Assembly (NCBI RefSeq): GCF_030294945.1
Contig: NZ_AP018448.1
Location: forward strand, 9,954,501 to 10,018,500
Source: Streptomyces graminofaciens
GTDB lineage: Bacteria > Actinomycetota > Actinomycetes > Streptomycetales > Streptomycetaceae
Direction: 5' to 3'
DNA length: 64,000 bases
In this document: positions 7,394-17,100 of the stretch, one piece after another
Position numbering within the stretch: the stretch's first letter is position 1
How the letters are laid out: each line of letters opens with the position of its first letter
Translations under genes and position numbers: made by a program
Notes under the pieces: generated by a model
The model's input: the letters and a program-made list of their open reading frames with translations, nothing else
The model's database searches: none
Told to the model about the DNA's origin: nothing

Positions 7394-9198
7394 CCGCCGT
7401 GAGCAGTGCCGCACGGCCGTCGCTGGTGATCGTCGGCGCCGGGCCGCGGGGGGCCGGTCTCGTCGAGCGGATCGCCGCCAACGTGCCCGAGCTGTACGAG
7501 GGTTCGGGCCTGGGCGGCACCGGGTTCGACATCCATCTCGTGGACCCCCATCCGCCGGGTGCCGGGCGGATCTGGCGTGCGGACCAGTCGCCGCTGCTGT
7601 GGATGAACTCGCAGGCCGAGGACGTCACGATGTTCACCGACGCGACGGTGCGGATGGACGGACCCGTGAGCGAGGGGCCCACCCTGCACGAGTGGGCGGA
7701 CCTCGACGGCCGGCTCTTCGCGGACCGGCGGATCCAGGGCGCGTATCTGCGCTGGGTGTACGACAGCGCCGTGGCCGCCCTGCCGCCGGACGTCACCGTG
7801 CGCCACCACCCGCACCGGGCGCTGCGCGTCACCGGTGCGCGCGAGGGGCGCCAACAGGTGTGGCTGGAGGGGCACGAGCGGCCCCTCGACGCCGATCTCG
7901 TCGTCCTCGCGCTCGGTCATCTGGACGCCGAACTCGACGAAGAACAGCGGGAGTTGGCTGCTTACGCCCGCGACCACGACCTCGTCCATCTGCCGCCGGA
8001 CTTCACCGCCGACAGCGATCTTTCCTCGCTCCGGCCCGGTGAACCGGTGCTCGTGCGCGGCTTCGGGCTGGCCTTCGTCGACCTCATGGTGCTCCTCACG
8101 GAGGGGCGCGGCGGACGCTACGAGGGCGATCCCGAAGGCGAGCTGACGTACCACCCGTCCGGGCGGGAGCCCGTGCTGCACGTCGGGTCGCGGCGTGGGG
8201 TGCCGTACCACTCGAAGATCGGCTACGACCTGGCAGGGGAACGGCCGCCGCTGCCGAGGTTCTTCGGACCCGCCGAGGTCGAGGCGCTGCCGGCCCGCCC
8301 GGAGGGGTTCGACTTCCGGCGGGACGTGTGGCCGCTGGTGGAGAAGGAGCTGGGGTTCGCGCACTACCACCGGCTCTTCGCCGCCCATCCCGGGCGTACG
8401 GCCATGGCATGGACCGACTTCGAGGAGAAGTACGCGGCCGCCGACGCGGCCGAGCGGGCGACGCTGGTGGCGTCCGCGGTGCCCGATCCCGCCGACCGGC
8501 TCGACCTCGCCGCGCTCGACCGTCCGCTGGAGGGGACTCGGTACGCGTCGTACGAGGAGTTCCAGGAGGGGCTGCGGGAGTACATCCGGACGGATCTGAG
8601 CGAACGTCATGATCCCTCCCGCAGTCCCGACCTGGCGGTGTTCTTCGGGCTGCTGTCGGTCTACGGGCAACTGATCCGGCTCGGTGACGTCGGGTCCTGG
8701 TGGCACGGGTTCTTCAGCTATCTGGCCTCCGGGCCGCCAGGGCCCCGGCTGCGGCAGATGCTCGCGCTGTCCCGGGCGGGTGTCCTGCACTTCGTCGGCG
8801 CGGACATGGCCGTCGCGGCCGAGGACGGGGTGTTCCGGGCGTCGAGCGCGACCGTGCCCGGTGCCTCGGTCGAGGCGAGGGCGCTGGTGGAGGCCCGGCT
8901 GCCGCAGCCGACGGTCGCGCGGGCCCGCGACGAGCTGCTGCGCGCGCTGCACGCCGAGGGGGCCGTCGTCGAGACCCCGGAGGGACTGCTCGCCGTGCAC
9001 CCCTTCGACGGGCGGGTACTGGACGGGGCCGGGGTGCCGCATCCCCGCCGCTTCGCCCTCGGACCGCACACGGACAGCCGTACGCCGGGGGCCTTCACCC
9101 GGCCGCGCACCGGCGGACCGGCGTTCCGCCAGAACGACGCGACGGCCCGGGCCCTGCTGGTGTTTCTCCGGGACCTGGCCGGCGACAGCGTCGGCTGA
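7390..9198 (+). CDS. FAD/NAD(P)-binding protein (NAD_binding_9 type) of the LLM operon
   Basis: 602 residues. The Rossmann motif VIVGAGPRGAGLVERIAA (residues ~12-29), with GPRG in place of GxGxxG, is the signature of the FAD-NAD(P)-binding_9 family. VVLALGHLDAEL is the second flavin/NAD motif. The protein recurs beside LLM flavin monooxygenases and may act as a partner oxidoreductase or N-hydroxylating-type enzyme; the exact reaction is unknown. ATG 7390 overlaps the stop of a small ORF. The next gene starts 39 bases after its stop, so the three genes form one operon. Confidence 0.75.
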   Translation: MTAVSSAARPSLVIVGAGPRGAGLVERIAANVPELYEGSGLGGTGFDIHLVDPHPPGAGRIWRADQSPLLWMNSQAEDVTMFTDATVRMDGPVSEGPTLHEWADLDGRLFADRRIQGAYLRWVYDSAVAALPPDVTVRHHPHRALRVTGAREGRQQVWLEGHERPLDADLVVLALGHLDAELDEEQRELAAYARDHDLVHLPPDFTADSDLSSLRPGEPVLVRGFGLAFVDLMVLLTEGRGGRYEGDPEGELTYHPSGREPVLHVGSRRGVPYHSKIGYDLAGERPPLPRFFGPAEVEALPARPEGFDFRRDVWPLVEKELGFAHYHRLFAAHPGRTAMAWTDFEEKYAAADAAERATLVASAVPDPADRLDLAALDRPLEGTRYASYEEFQEGLREYIRTDLSERHDPSRSPDLAVFFGLLSVYGQLIRLGDVGSWWHGFFSYLASGPPGPRLRQMLALSRAGVLHFVGADMAVAAEDGVFRASSATVPGASVEARALVEARLPQPTVARARDELLRALHAEGAVVETPEGLLAVHPFDGRVLDGAGVPHPRRFALGPHTDSRTPGAFTRPRTGGPAFRQNDATARALLVFLRDLAGDSVG

Positions 9199-9237
9199 TG
9201 GCCTTTTCCGCACTCGATGACAGAAAGGGGCCGTTCG

Positions 9238-10317
9238 ATGACCTCATCGCACGGTCGGGGGCTGCTGCACCTGGCCGCCGCCGTCGATCTGCACGCGGAG
9301 TACGACGCCGGGGCGTTCGTGGAACTGGTGGGGCTCGCGGAGCGGGGCGCGCTGGACTTCGTGACGCTCGGGGACTCGTTCGCGCGGCCGGGGCTCGACG
9401 CGCTCGCCGTACTGGCCCGGGCCGCGCCCGCCACCGGGCGGATCGGGCTGGTGCCGACCGTCACCACCACCCACACCGAGCCGTTCCACGTCCAGGCCGC
9501 CGTGGCGACCCTCGACTGGGTCAGCCGGGGCCGGGCCGGCTGGTGGATCGACGTGTCGCGGACCGAGGGCGAGGCCCGGCTCTTCGGGCGCCGGCACGCA
9601 GCGCCCGCCGAGGAGCTGTGGCAGGAGGCCGGCGAGGTCGCCGACGCGGCCGCCCGGCTGTGGGACAGCCGGGAGGACGGCGCCGAGATACGGGACGCGG
9701 AGACCGGGTGGTTCATCGACCGGGACAAGCTGCACTCCGTCGACTTCGAGGGCGCCACCTTCTCCGTCAAGGGGCCCTCGATCGTGCCCAGACCCCCGCA
9801 GGGACACCCCGCGCGGATCGTCGACGCCACCGAGGGGCCCGCCCGGCGGACCGCGGCCCGGTTCGCCGACGTGGCGGTCGTACGGGCGGTCGGGCGCGAG
9901 CAGACGGGTGCCGTACGCGAGGAGCTCCGGGCTGCGGCGGCCGGGTTCGGGCGGGATCCCGACGGGCTGAAGGTGCTCGCGGGCCTCGTCGTCGACCTCG
10001 GCGGCGGCGAGCACGCGGCCGAGCCGGGGCACGGCGGAGGCGGCCCCCGGCAGACCGCGCAGGGCCCGCTGTACCGGGGCGGCCCCGTCGACCTCGCCGA
10101 GCTGATCGCCGCCTGGCACCAGGCCGGTGCCGTCGACGGCTTCCACCTCACCCCCGTCGAGCCGCGCCGTGACCTGGAACGGCTCGTCAACGGCACGGTC
10201 GCGCTGCTCCAGCACCGCGGTCTGTTCCGCACCTTCTACCCGGGCAGCACGCTCAGGGAGCACCTGGGACTCGCGCGGCCCGCCAACCGGTACGCCGTGA
10301 CAGGGGGAGCGTCATGA
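9238..10317 (+). CDS. LLM-class flavin-dependent monooxygenase
   Basis: 359 residues of the bacterial-luciferase-like TIM-barrel fold. Visible family segments are LDFVTLGDSFARPGLD, RIGLVPTVTTTHTEPFHVQAAVATLDWVSRGRAGWWIDVSR and a C-terminal half with FHLTPVEPRRDLERLVNGTVALLQHRG. These enzymes use reduced FMN from a separate reductase to oxygenate substrates, often cleaving C-S bonds. The start at ATG 9238 is chosen because AGAAAGGGG lies 7 bases upstream; the in-frame ATG at 9217 has no such site. The gene overlaps the next by ATGA. The segment EPGHGGGGPRQTAQGPLYRGG is an unusually Gly-rich insertion. Confidence 0.8.
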   Translation: MTSSHGRGLLHLAAAVDLHAEYDAGAFVELVGLAERGALDFVTLGDSFARPGLDALAVLARAAPATGRIGLVPTVTTTHTEPFHVQAAVATLDWVSRGRAGWWIDVSRTEGEARLFGRRHAAPAEELWQEAGEVADAAARLWDSREDGAEIRDAETGWFIDRDKLHSVDFEGATFSVKGPSIVPRPPQGHPARIVDATEGPARRTAARFADVAVVRAVGREQTGAVREELRAAAAGFGRDPDGLKVLAGLVVDLGGGEHAAEPGHGGGGPRQTAQGPLYRGGPVDLAELIAAWHQAGAVDGFHLTPVEPRRDLERLVNGTVALLQHRGLFRTFYPGSTLREHLGLARPANRYAVTGGAS

Positions 10318-11651
10318 CCGCGCGCCGGAAACGCATTCACCTCGCCGCGCACTTCCCCGGGGTCGACAGCACCACCGTCCGGGCCGACCCCCGGTCGCGG
10401 TCCCAGATCGAGTTCGCCTCCTTCGAGCATCTCGCCCGCACCGCCGAACGCGGACTGTTCGACTTCTTCTTCCTCACCGAGGGGCTGCGGCCGCGCGGGC
10501 ACAGGGCCCGGATCCATGACCTGGACGTGGTGGGGCGGCCCGAGTCGATCACCGTGCTGAACGCGCTCGCCGCCGTCACCGAGCGGATCGGGCTCGCCGC
10601 CACCGTCGACGCCACCTTCAACGAGCCGTACGAACTCGCCCGCAGGCTCGCCTCGCTGGACCATCTGAGCCGGGGCCGGGCGGCGTGGAACGTCGTGACC
10701 TCATCGGACGCCTTCACCGGGCAGAACTTCCGGCGCGGCGGCTTCCTCGACCGGGCCGACCGGTACACGCGGGCCGACGAGTTCGTGCGTACGGCCAGGG
10801 AGCTGTGGGACTCCTGGCGGCCGGACGGGGTGTCGCGGCCCTTCGCGCACCGGGGGCGGCACTTCGACATCGCGGGCGAGTTCACCGTGCCGCGCTCCCC
10901 GCAGGGGCACCCGGTCGTCATCCAGGCCGGGGACTCGGCCGAGGGGCGGGAGTTCGCCGCCTCCACCGCCGACGTGGTGTTCACCCGGCACGGCACCCTG
11001 GAGGCGGGCCGGGCCTTCTACGCCGACGTCAAGGGGCGGCTCGCCAGGTACGGCCGTGAGCCCGGGGAGCTGAAGATCATGCACGGGGTCACCGTCGTAC
11101 TCGGCGACACCGCGGCCGAGGCGCAGGAGAAGGCCACCGAGATCCGGCGGCAGCAGGTCTCGCCGCAGAACGCGATCCTCGCCCTGGAGCAGAGCTGGGG
11201 GACCGATCCGTCCTCCTACGACCCCGACGGGCCCCTACCCGACATCGACCTGGTGGCGGACTCCGCGATCGCCCAGGGGCGGACCCGGCGCGGTGACACC
11301 GTCGCGCTCGCGGAGATGGGGGTCCCCCCGCTCGAGCGAAGCCGAGAGCGGGGGAGGCGGGGCCTGTCGAAGGAGAAGGGGCTGTCGATCAGGCAGACCG
11401 TGATCGAGGCGAGCGCCCGACAGTCCTTCATCGGCACCCCGGCGGCGGTCGCCGCCGAGTTGGCGGAGTTCGTGCGGGCCGACGCCGCCGACGGCTTCAT
11501 CCTCGTACCCCATCCGACGCCCGGCGGGCTCGACGAGTTCGTGGACCGGGTGGTGCCGCTGCTCCAGGAGCGGGGTGACTTCCGCACGGAGTACGAGGGC
11601 ACCACGCTGCGCTCGCATCTCGGGTTGCCGACGCCCCGGTGGCAGGGATGA
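10314..11651 (+). CDS. NtaA/DmoA-family FMN-dependent monooxygenase
   Basis: 445 residues, the normal size for the nitrilotriacetate/dimethylsulfide monooxygenase subgroup of LLM enzymes. Family segments are FDFFFLTEGLRPRG, NALAAVTERIGLAATVDATFNEPYELARRLASLDHLS, RAAWNVVTSSDAFTGQNF (NVVTS is diagnostic of the group) and VIQAGDSAEGREFAA. It overlaps the preceding LLM gene (ATGA), so the two are translationally coupled; a reductase supplying FMNH2 is not encoded here. A 41-bp palindromic repeat is inserted in frame at 11316-11356 and adds residues MGVPPLERSRERG. This lies in a loop after SAIAQGRTRRGDTVALAE, so the protein may still fold. Confidence 0.85.
   Translation: MTARRKRIHLAAHFPGVDSTTVRADPRSRSQIEFASFEHLARTAERGLFDFFFLTEGLRPRGHRARIHDLDVVGRPESITVLNALAAVTERIGLAATVDATFNEPYELARRLASLDHLSRGRAAWNVVTSSDAFTGQNFRRGGFLDRADRYTRADEFVRTARELWDSWRPDGVSRPFAHRGRHFDIAGEFTVPRSPQGHPVVIQAGDSAEGREFAASTADVVFTRHGTLEAGRAFYADVKGRLARYGREPGELKIMHGVTVVLGDTAAEAQEKATEIRRQQVSPQNAILALEQSWGTDPSSYDPDGPLPDIDLVADSAIAQGRTRRGDTVALAEMGVPPLERSRERGRRGLSKEKGLSIRQTVIEASARQSFIGTPAAVAAELAEFVRADAADGFILVPHPTPGGLDEFVDRVVPLLQERGDFRTEYEGTTLRSHLGLPTPRWQG
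11316..11356 (-). repeat. 41-bp palindromic repeat element, copy 2 (inside the NtaA/DmoA-like gene)
   Basis: The reverse complement of this segment matches 6620-6660 with two differences. It carries GGGGGTCCCCCC next to CTCGAGCGAAG and AGAGCGGGGG, able to fold as a hairpin with 9-base GC arms. It does not interrupt the frame. Confidence 0.85.
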
Positions 11652-11666
11652 GTGCGGGGGCGCCGC

Positions 11667-11698
11667 CGGGCCTGCGGGGCGACTTCCGGACAGGCCCG
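11667..11698 (+). terminator. Hairpin after the LLM operon
   Basis: CGGGCCTG (11667-11674) and CAGGCCCG (11691-11698) form a perfect stem 15 bases after the operon stop codon. The stem extends imperfectly with further GC pairs on both sides. Confidence 0.5.
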
Positions 11699-11704
11699 GG
11701 CGGT

Positions 11705-12116
11705 GGGCCGGGACGCCCCCCGAGGTGACGGTGAGGGGCGCCGCCGAGCGGCCCGCGGCGGTGGACCTCGACCGGCCGGGTGTCGCGGCGGGGGAGCGCG
11801 ACCTGCCGGGTGGCGTTCGGGCGGCTCATTCGGAGCAGTGGGCCAACTCCTTCGAGGGGCGTTCGGCATCCGCACAGAACCTCCACATATCCCTTGGTGG
11901 AAGCAACTGGCGAGGAAGGTGCGCCCGTTGGGGTTCCGTGCGGCCGAAAGGCCCTCTTGCGTGGGTCCGCCGTGCGACCGAATACTTCCGGGCAGTGCCT
12001 TGTCAGGGGCACGGCGTGTCCGGAATGCGGACCGATGCCCGTTTGCCCCCGACTCGCGCCTCACGGGCCCCGACCCCCACGCGGGCCCCCGACTTCCCTT
12101 TAGGAGGGAACGAACA
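11705..12116. other. Long intergenic leader of the S1 protease gene
   Basis: About 410 bases with no reading frame I can support on either strand. The last 250 bases are less GC-rich (for example around 11820-11890 and 11970) and must carry the protease promoter. A TTGTCAGGGGC sequence at 12000-12010 resembles RecA-type promoter boxes but lacks the matching -10. An AGGAGG ribosome-binding site closes the region. Confidence 0.4.
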
Positions 12117-13019
12117 GTGAGGATCAAGCGCACCACCCCCCGCAGTGGCATAGCGAGACGGACCCGGCTGATCGCCGTCACCGCCGGCCTCGCGGCCGCG
12201 GCCGCCGTCACTGTCCCCACCGCGAACGCGGCCGATGTACAGACCTTCAGCACGGCCCAGCTCAAGAGCGCCAGCGCCTCGGTGCTCAAGGCCGACGTCC
12301 CCGGCACCGCCTGGGCGATCGACCCGAAGACCGACAAGCTCGTCGTCACGATCGACAGCACCGTCTCCAGGGCGGAGCTCGCCGAGATCAAGCAGGCGGC
12401 GGGCAGCAATGCCGGCGCCCTGACGATCAAGCGGACGCCGGGCAAGTTCAATAAGTTGATCAAGGGCGGCGACGCGATCTATGCGAGTAGCTGGCGCTGC
12501 TCCCTCGGATTCAATGTGCGCAGTGGCAACACGTACTACTTCGTGACCGCCGGTCACTGCACCGACGGCGCGGGCACCTGGTACTCCAACTCCGGCCGCA
12601 CCACGGTCCTCGGTTCGACCTCCGGGTCGAGCTTCCCGACCAACGACTACGGCCTCGTGACGTACACCAACTCGTCGGTCACCAAGTCCGGTACGGCGGG
12701 CAGCGTGGACATCACGAGCGCGGCCACCCCGAGCGTCGGCACCAACGTCATCCGCACCGGCTCCACCACCGGTACCCACACCGGCCGGGTGACCGCGCTC
12801 AACGCGACCGTCAACTACGGTGGCGGCGACATCGTCTACGGCATGATCCAGACCACGGTCTGCGCCGAGCCCGGCGACTCCGGCGGTCCGCTGTACGGCA
12901 GCAACGGTGTCGCGTACGGTCTCACCTCCGGCGGCAGCGGCAACTGCACCTCCGGCGGCACGACCTTCTTCCAGCCGGTCACCGAGGCCCTGAGCGCGTA
13001 CGGCGTCAGCGTCTTCTAG
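12117..13019 (+). CDS. Secreted chymotrypsin-like protease, streptogrisin B-like
   Basis: 300 residues in the pre-pro-enzyme layout of Streptomyces S1E proteases. There is a twin-Arg-like basic signal (residues 1-38, ending TANAADV) and a pro-domain (~40-115). The mature enzyme begins near [19 protein letters not shown], closely resembling streptogrisin B. The catalytic triad is His147 (TAGHC), Asp177 (TNDYG) and Ser255 (EPGDSGGP). Cysteines 128/148 and 249/277 form the expected disulfides. GTG 12117 is set by AGGAGG 9 bases upstream. The enzyme hydrolyses extracellular proteins. A perfect 13-bp hairpin follows the gene. Confidence 0.92.
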   Translation: MRIKRTTPRSGIARRTRLIAVTAGLAAAAAVTVPTANAADVQTFSTAQLKSASASVLKADVPGTAWAIDPKTDKLVVTIDSTVSRAELAEIKQAAGSNAGALTIKRTPGKFNKLIKGGDAIYASSWRCSLGFNVRSGNTYYFVTAGHCTDGAGTWYSNSGRTTVLGSTSGSSFPTNDYGLVTYTNSSVTKSGTAGSVDITSAATPSVGTNVIRTGSTTGTHTGRVTALNATVNYGGGDIVYGMIQTTVCAEPGDSGGPLYGSNGVAYGLTSGGSGNCTSGGTTFFQPVTEALSAYGVSVF

Positions 13020-13084
13020 ACCGGACGGTGACCTGACCGGAGCCGGCGCTCTCCCCCCGGCACCCGTCTCCGGCCGCGACAGGT

Positions 13085-13116
13085 GAGCCCCCGCACGTAT
13101 CGGCGTGCGGGGGCTC
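13085..13116 (+). terminator. Perfect 13-bp hairpin terminator of the protease gene
   Basis: GAGCCCCCGCACG (13085-13097) pairs with CGTGCGGGGGCTC (13104-13116) around a 6-base loop, 65 bases after the stop codon. Confidence 0.8.
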
Positions 13117-13238
13117 GCTCTCGTTCGGGCGGCGGGGTTACCGGCGGAAGCCGAGATGCGTGCCCTCGCGCGCCCGGATCCGTGCGCCGCGTACGGCCGA
13201 CTCCTTCTCGTACGCCCACTTCGGACCCTGGGGCCGTG

Positions 13239-13878
13239 ATGGTCGAGGAGCTGGTGATCGCGGGGGTGTCCCTCGCGGGGGTGTCCCTCGCGTCGGTCGG
13301 CGCGGTGTACGTGATGTCGGCGGCGCGGGTGGTGAAGCAGTACGAGCGGGGGGTGGTTTTCCGGCTCGGCAGGCTGCGGCCGGAGGTGCGGGGGCCCGGG
13401 TTCACGATGATCGTGCCGTTCGTCGACCGGCTCCAGAGGTCAACATGCAGATCGTCACGATGCCGGTGCCCACGCAGGAGGGCATCACCGGGACGACGTG
13501 ACGGTACGCGTGGACGCCGTCGTCTACTTCAGGGTGACCGCGGCGGCGGAGGCCATCGTGCGGGTCGAGGGCTACCGGTTCGCCGTCTCGTAGATGGCGC
13601 AGACCTCGCTCCGCTCGATCATCGGCAAGAGCGAGCTGGACGACCTGCTCTCCGACCGGGAGAAGCTCAACCAGGGGCTGGAGCTGATGATCGACAGTCC
13701 CGCCGTGGAGTGGGGCGTCACCATCGACCGGGTCGAGATCAAGGACGTCTCGCTGCCGGAGGCGATGAAGCGGTCCATGGCCCGGCAGGCGGAGGCCGAC
13801 CGGGAGCGCCGGGCGCGGGTCATCAACGCCGACGCCGATCTGCGGGCCGTTACTCGTCCGCCCGTCTCGAGTCGCTGA
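13239..13878 (+). pseudogene. Broken SPFH/band-7 (stomatin-like) protein gene
   Basis: Successive frames spell a stomatin-like protein. First comes an N-terminal membrane segment, then VVKQYERGVVFRLGRLRPEV and GPGFTMIVPFVDRLQ. A frame change near 13430 leads to MQIVTMPVPTQEGIT, and another near 13490 to DVTVRVDAVVYFRVT. The frame then reads RVEGYRFAVS-TAG, where the family has Q before MAQTSLRSIIGKSELDDLL. It continues to ERRARVINADADLRA and ends early, lacking the usual C-terminal ~100 residues. Two frameshifts, one nonsense codon and a truncation show that the gene is dead. SPFH proteins organise membrane microdomains. Confidence 0.85.
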
Positions 13879-14044
13879 ATCACCGCGGTGCGGGGTGGCG
13901 CCGTGAAGGCGGTTTTCTTCCAACTGCTCCGCCCCGCTGGAGGACTGACGGGGTGGTGGCTGTTTCAGGCACTGCCCACCTTCCCAAGAATCGCTGATGT
14001 GTTCGAATATAGTCGCTGACCGGCGACGATGGAGGCTAGAGTAA

Positions 14045-14060
14045 TCGAACGAGCGTACGA
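14045..14060. promoter_or_regulatory. LexA (SOS) box upstream of the dnaE2-like gene
   Basis: TCGAAC-gagc-GTACGA matches the actinobacterial LexA consensus TCGAAC-N4-GTTCGA with one mismatch. It lies 52 bases before the ATG of the error-prone polymerase gene, where an SOS box is expected for such cassettes. Confidence 0.7.
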
Positions 14061-14111
14061 TGGAGATATCGGGCTTATGGTCGAAAAGGGGTGGAGTGAT
14101 GGAGGTGCGGC

Positions 14112-17100
14112 ATGGCGGGCTTCGCCCATCTGCACGTCGCGTCCGGTTACTCCGTCCGCTACGGCGCGTCTCATCCCGAGCAGCTCGTCCGGCGGGCGGC
14201 CGAGCGGGGTATGACGGCGCTCGCGCTCACCGACCGGGACACGGTCACCGGGGCCGTGCGGTTCGCGCAGGCATGTGCGAAGGACGGGATCCGGCCGCTC
14301 TTCGGTGTTGATCTGGCGGTCGAGGCCCTCGCGCCTCCGCCGCCCGCCCAACGCCGCCGCACCCCGGCGCGCGGCGGCGCCCACGTGGTCGAGCCGCCGC
14401 TGCGGTTCACGCTGCTCGCACAGGACCGGGCCGGATGGGCTCGGCTGTGCCGGATCACCTCGGCCGCGCATGTCGGTACGGCGTCCGGCGCGGCGCCGGT
14501 GGTGGTGCCGTGGGAGGCGCTGCGCGAGTACGGCGGCCCCGGCCTGATGGTGCTGCTCGGACCGCTCTCGGAGCCGGCGCGGGCGCTGTCGGTGGGCCGG
14601 GAGGACGTCGCGATGAAGCTGCTGGCGCCCTGGAGGGAGATCTTCGGTAGGGAGGTCCGACTGGAAGCCGTTGCGCAGAAACGTTTCGGCGTTGGTCCGG
14701 GATCCCTGCGCCTGGCTGCCCGCACCCTCGCGCTGGCCGACCGCACCCGCACCACCGCCGTGCTCTCCAACGCCGTCCGCTACGCCGACCCCGACCAGCA
14801 CCGCCTCGCCGACGTCCTGGACGCCGCACGGCTGCTCAGGCCGATCGACCGACGTCACCTGGACAGCGGACGCCGCTGGCTCAAGGACGAGCGAGGAATG
14901 GAGACCGTCGCGCGAATGATCGCCGAATGCGCCGGAGGAGACATCCGTCGGACCCGCCGTCTGATGGCGGACACCGCCGCCACGGCGGCCGCCTGCACCG
15001 TCGACCCGGTGGTGGACCTCGGGCTCGGCGCCCGGCACTTCCCGGAACCATCGCTCTTCGGTGCCGAGCCCCGAGCGGGCGGAGCCGCACAGCTGCTGCG
15101 CCGGCAGTGCGAGGCGGGCATGGTCCGACGCGGCCTCGACCGCGACCGAACGGCGCTCGAACGGTTGGCCGAAGAGCTCAAGGTGATTTCCGCGCTGGAC
15201 TACGACTCGTACTTCCTCGCCGTCGGCCAGGTCGTGGCCGACATCCGGGCCAAGGGCATCCGGGTCGCGGCCCGCGGCTCGGGCGCCGGCTCGATGGTCT
15301 GCCACGCGCTGGGCATCGCCACCGCCAACCCGCTCGACCACCGCCTGCTGTTCGAACGCTTCCTCAGCGTGCGCCGGGCCTCGCTGCCCGACATCGACAT
15401 CGACGTGGAGTCCGCCCGACGCCTGGAGTGCTACGACACGATCTTCGAACGGTTCGGCAAGGAACGCGTGGCGGTCACCGCCATGCCCGAGACCTACCGG
15501 GCCCGCCGGGCCCTACGGGACACCGGTCTCGCCCTCGGCATCGCGCCCGCCGACGTCGACCGGATCGCCAAGAGCTTCCCGCACCTGAGGGCTTCCGACA
15601 TCAGGGGGGCGCTCGCCGAGCTGCCCGAACTGCGGCAGCTGGCCGCCGAGGCGCACCGGTACGGACCGCTGTGGGAGCTCGCCGAGGGCCTCGACTCGCT
15701 GGTCCACGGCATGGCCATGCACCCCTGCGGAGTGGTCATCAGCGACGCGACCCTCCTGGACCGGCTGCCGGTACAGCCCACCCCGCAGGGCGACTACCCC
15801 ATGGCCATGGCGGCGAAGGAGGAGATCGAGGCGCTGGGCAACATCAAACTCGACGTCCTGGGCGTACGGATGCAGTCCGCGATGGCCCACGCAGTCGCCG
15901 AGATCGAACGGACCACCGGCAGCCGCATCGACCTGGACGACCCCGAGCAGGTGCCGCTCGACGACGTCTTCGCCTTCAAGCTCATCCAGGAGAGCCAGAC
16001 CCTGGGTCTCTTCCAGCTGGAGTCGCCCGGTCAGCAGGACCTGTTGTCCCGGTTGCAGCCACGCGATCCTCAGGACGTCATCGCCGACATCAGTCTCTTC
16101 CGCCCCGGTCCGGTCGCCGGGGGCATGCCCGAGCGGTACATCGCCGCACGTCATGGCGGCACTCCGTCGTACGCCCATCCAGACCTTGAGCCGGTACTCG
16201 CCGACACCTACGGCGTGACCATCTGGCACGAGCAGATCATCGAGACCTTCGCCGTGATGACCGGCTGCGACCGCGCACTGGCGGAGATCGCCCGAAGGGA
16301 ACTCGGCGACAAGAGCCGACTGCCGAGGATCAAGGACTGGTTCCACCGCCAAGCACAGGCCCGTGGCTACAGCGCGGCCGTGCGGGACGAGGTCTGGAAG
16401 ACCGTCGAGGCCTTCGGCGCCTACGGCTTCTGCCGCGCCCACGCGGTCGCCTTCGCCGTACCGGCCCTGCAGAGCGCCTGGCTCAAGGCGCACTACCCGG
16501 CGTTCCTGCTGGCCGGCCTGCTCGAACACGACCCCGGTATGTGGCCCAAGCGCGTGCTGGTCTCCGACGCCCGTCGGCGTGGCGTGCCGTTCCTGTCCGT
16601 CGACGTCAATCGCTCCAAGGCGAAGCACACGGTCGAGAAGGCCGACGGGGAGCAGTGGGGGGTGCGGCTCGCGCTGTCCGCGGTGCACGGCATCAGCGAG
16701 GAGGAGTGCGCGCGGACCGAGGAGGGGCAGCCGTACGGATCGCTGTCGGACTTCTGGCAGCGGGCCCACCCCAGCCGCCCTGTCGCCGAACGCCTCGCCG
16801 AGATCGGCGCCCTGGACTGTCTGCACGACAGCCGGCTCACCCGACGTGATCTGCTGCTCCAGATCGCAGAGTTGCATCGGCAGTCCCGCACCCGGTCCGC
16901 GCACGAGGGTCAACTACCCATCGAAGCAGGCGTAGTTGGCGGCACGGAGCCCAGCGGGCTGCCGGAGATGACCGGACGCGAGGCCCTGAGCGCCGAGTTG
17001 AGCACCCTCGGCATCGACGTCTCCAAGCACCTGATGGAACACCACCACCGGCTGCTGCGTGAGATCGGCGCGACCGACGCGGCGCATCTGTCCGAGATGC

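Noticed and set aside
12000..12016. TTGTCAGGGGC-like box before the S1 protease gene
   Set aside because: It resembles the RecA-type -35 element but has a base change in the core and TGTCCG instead of TAGggT at the -10 position.
11652..12116. Plus-strand frame before the S1 protease (Arg/Gly-rich)
   Set aside because: No domain, no ribosome-binding site, and the region contains a terminator hairpin; it reads as intergenic DNA.
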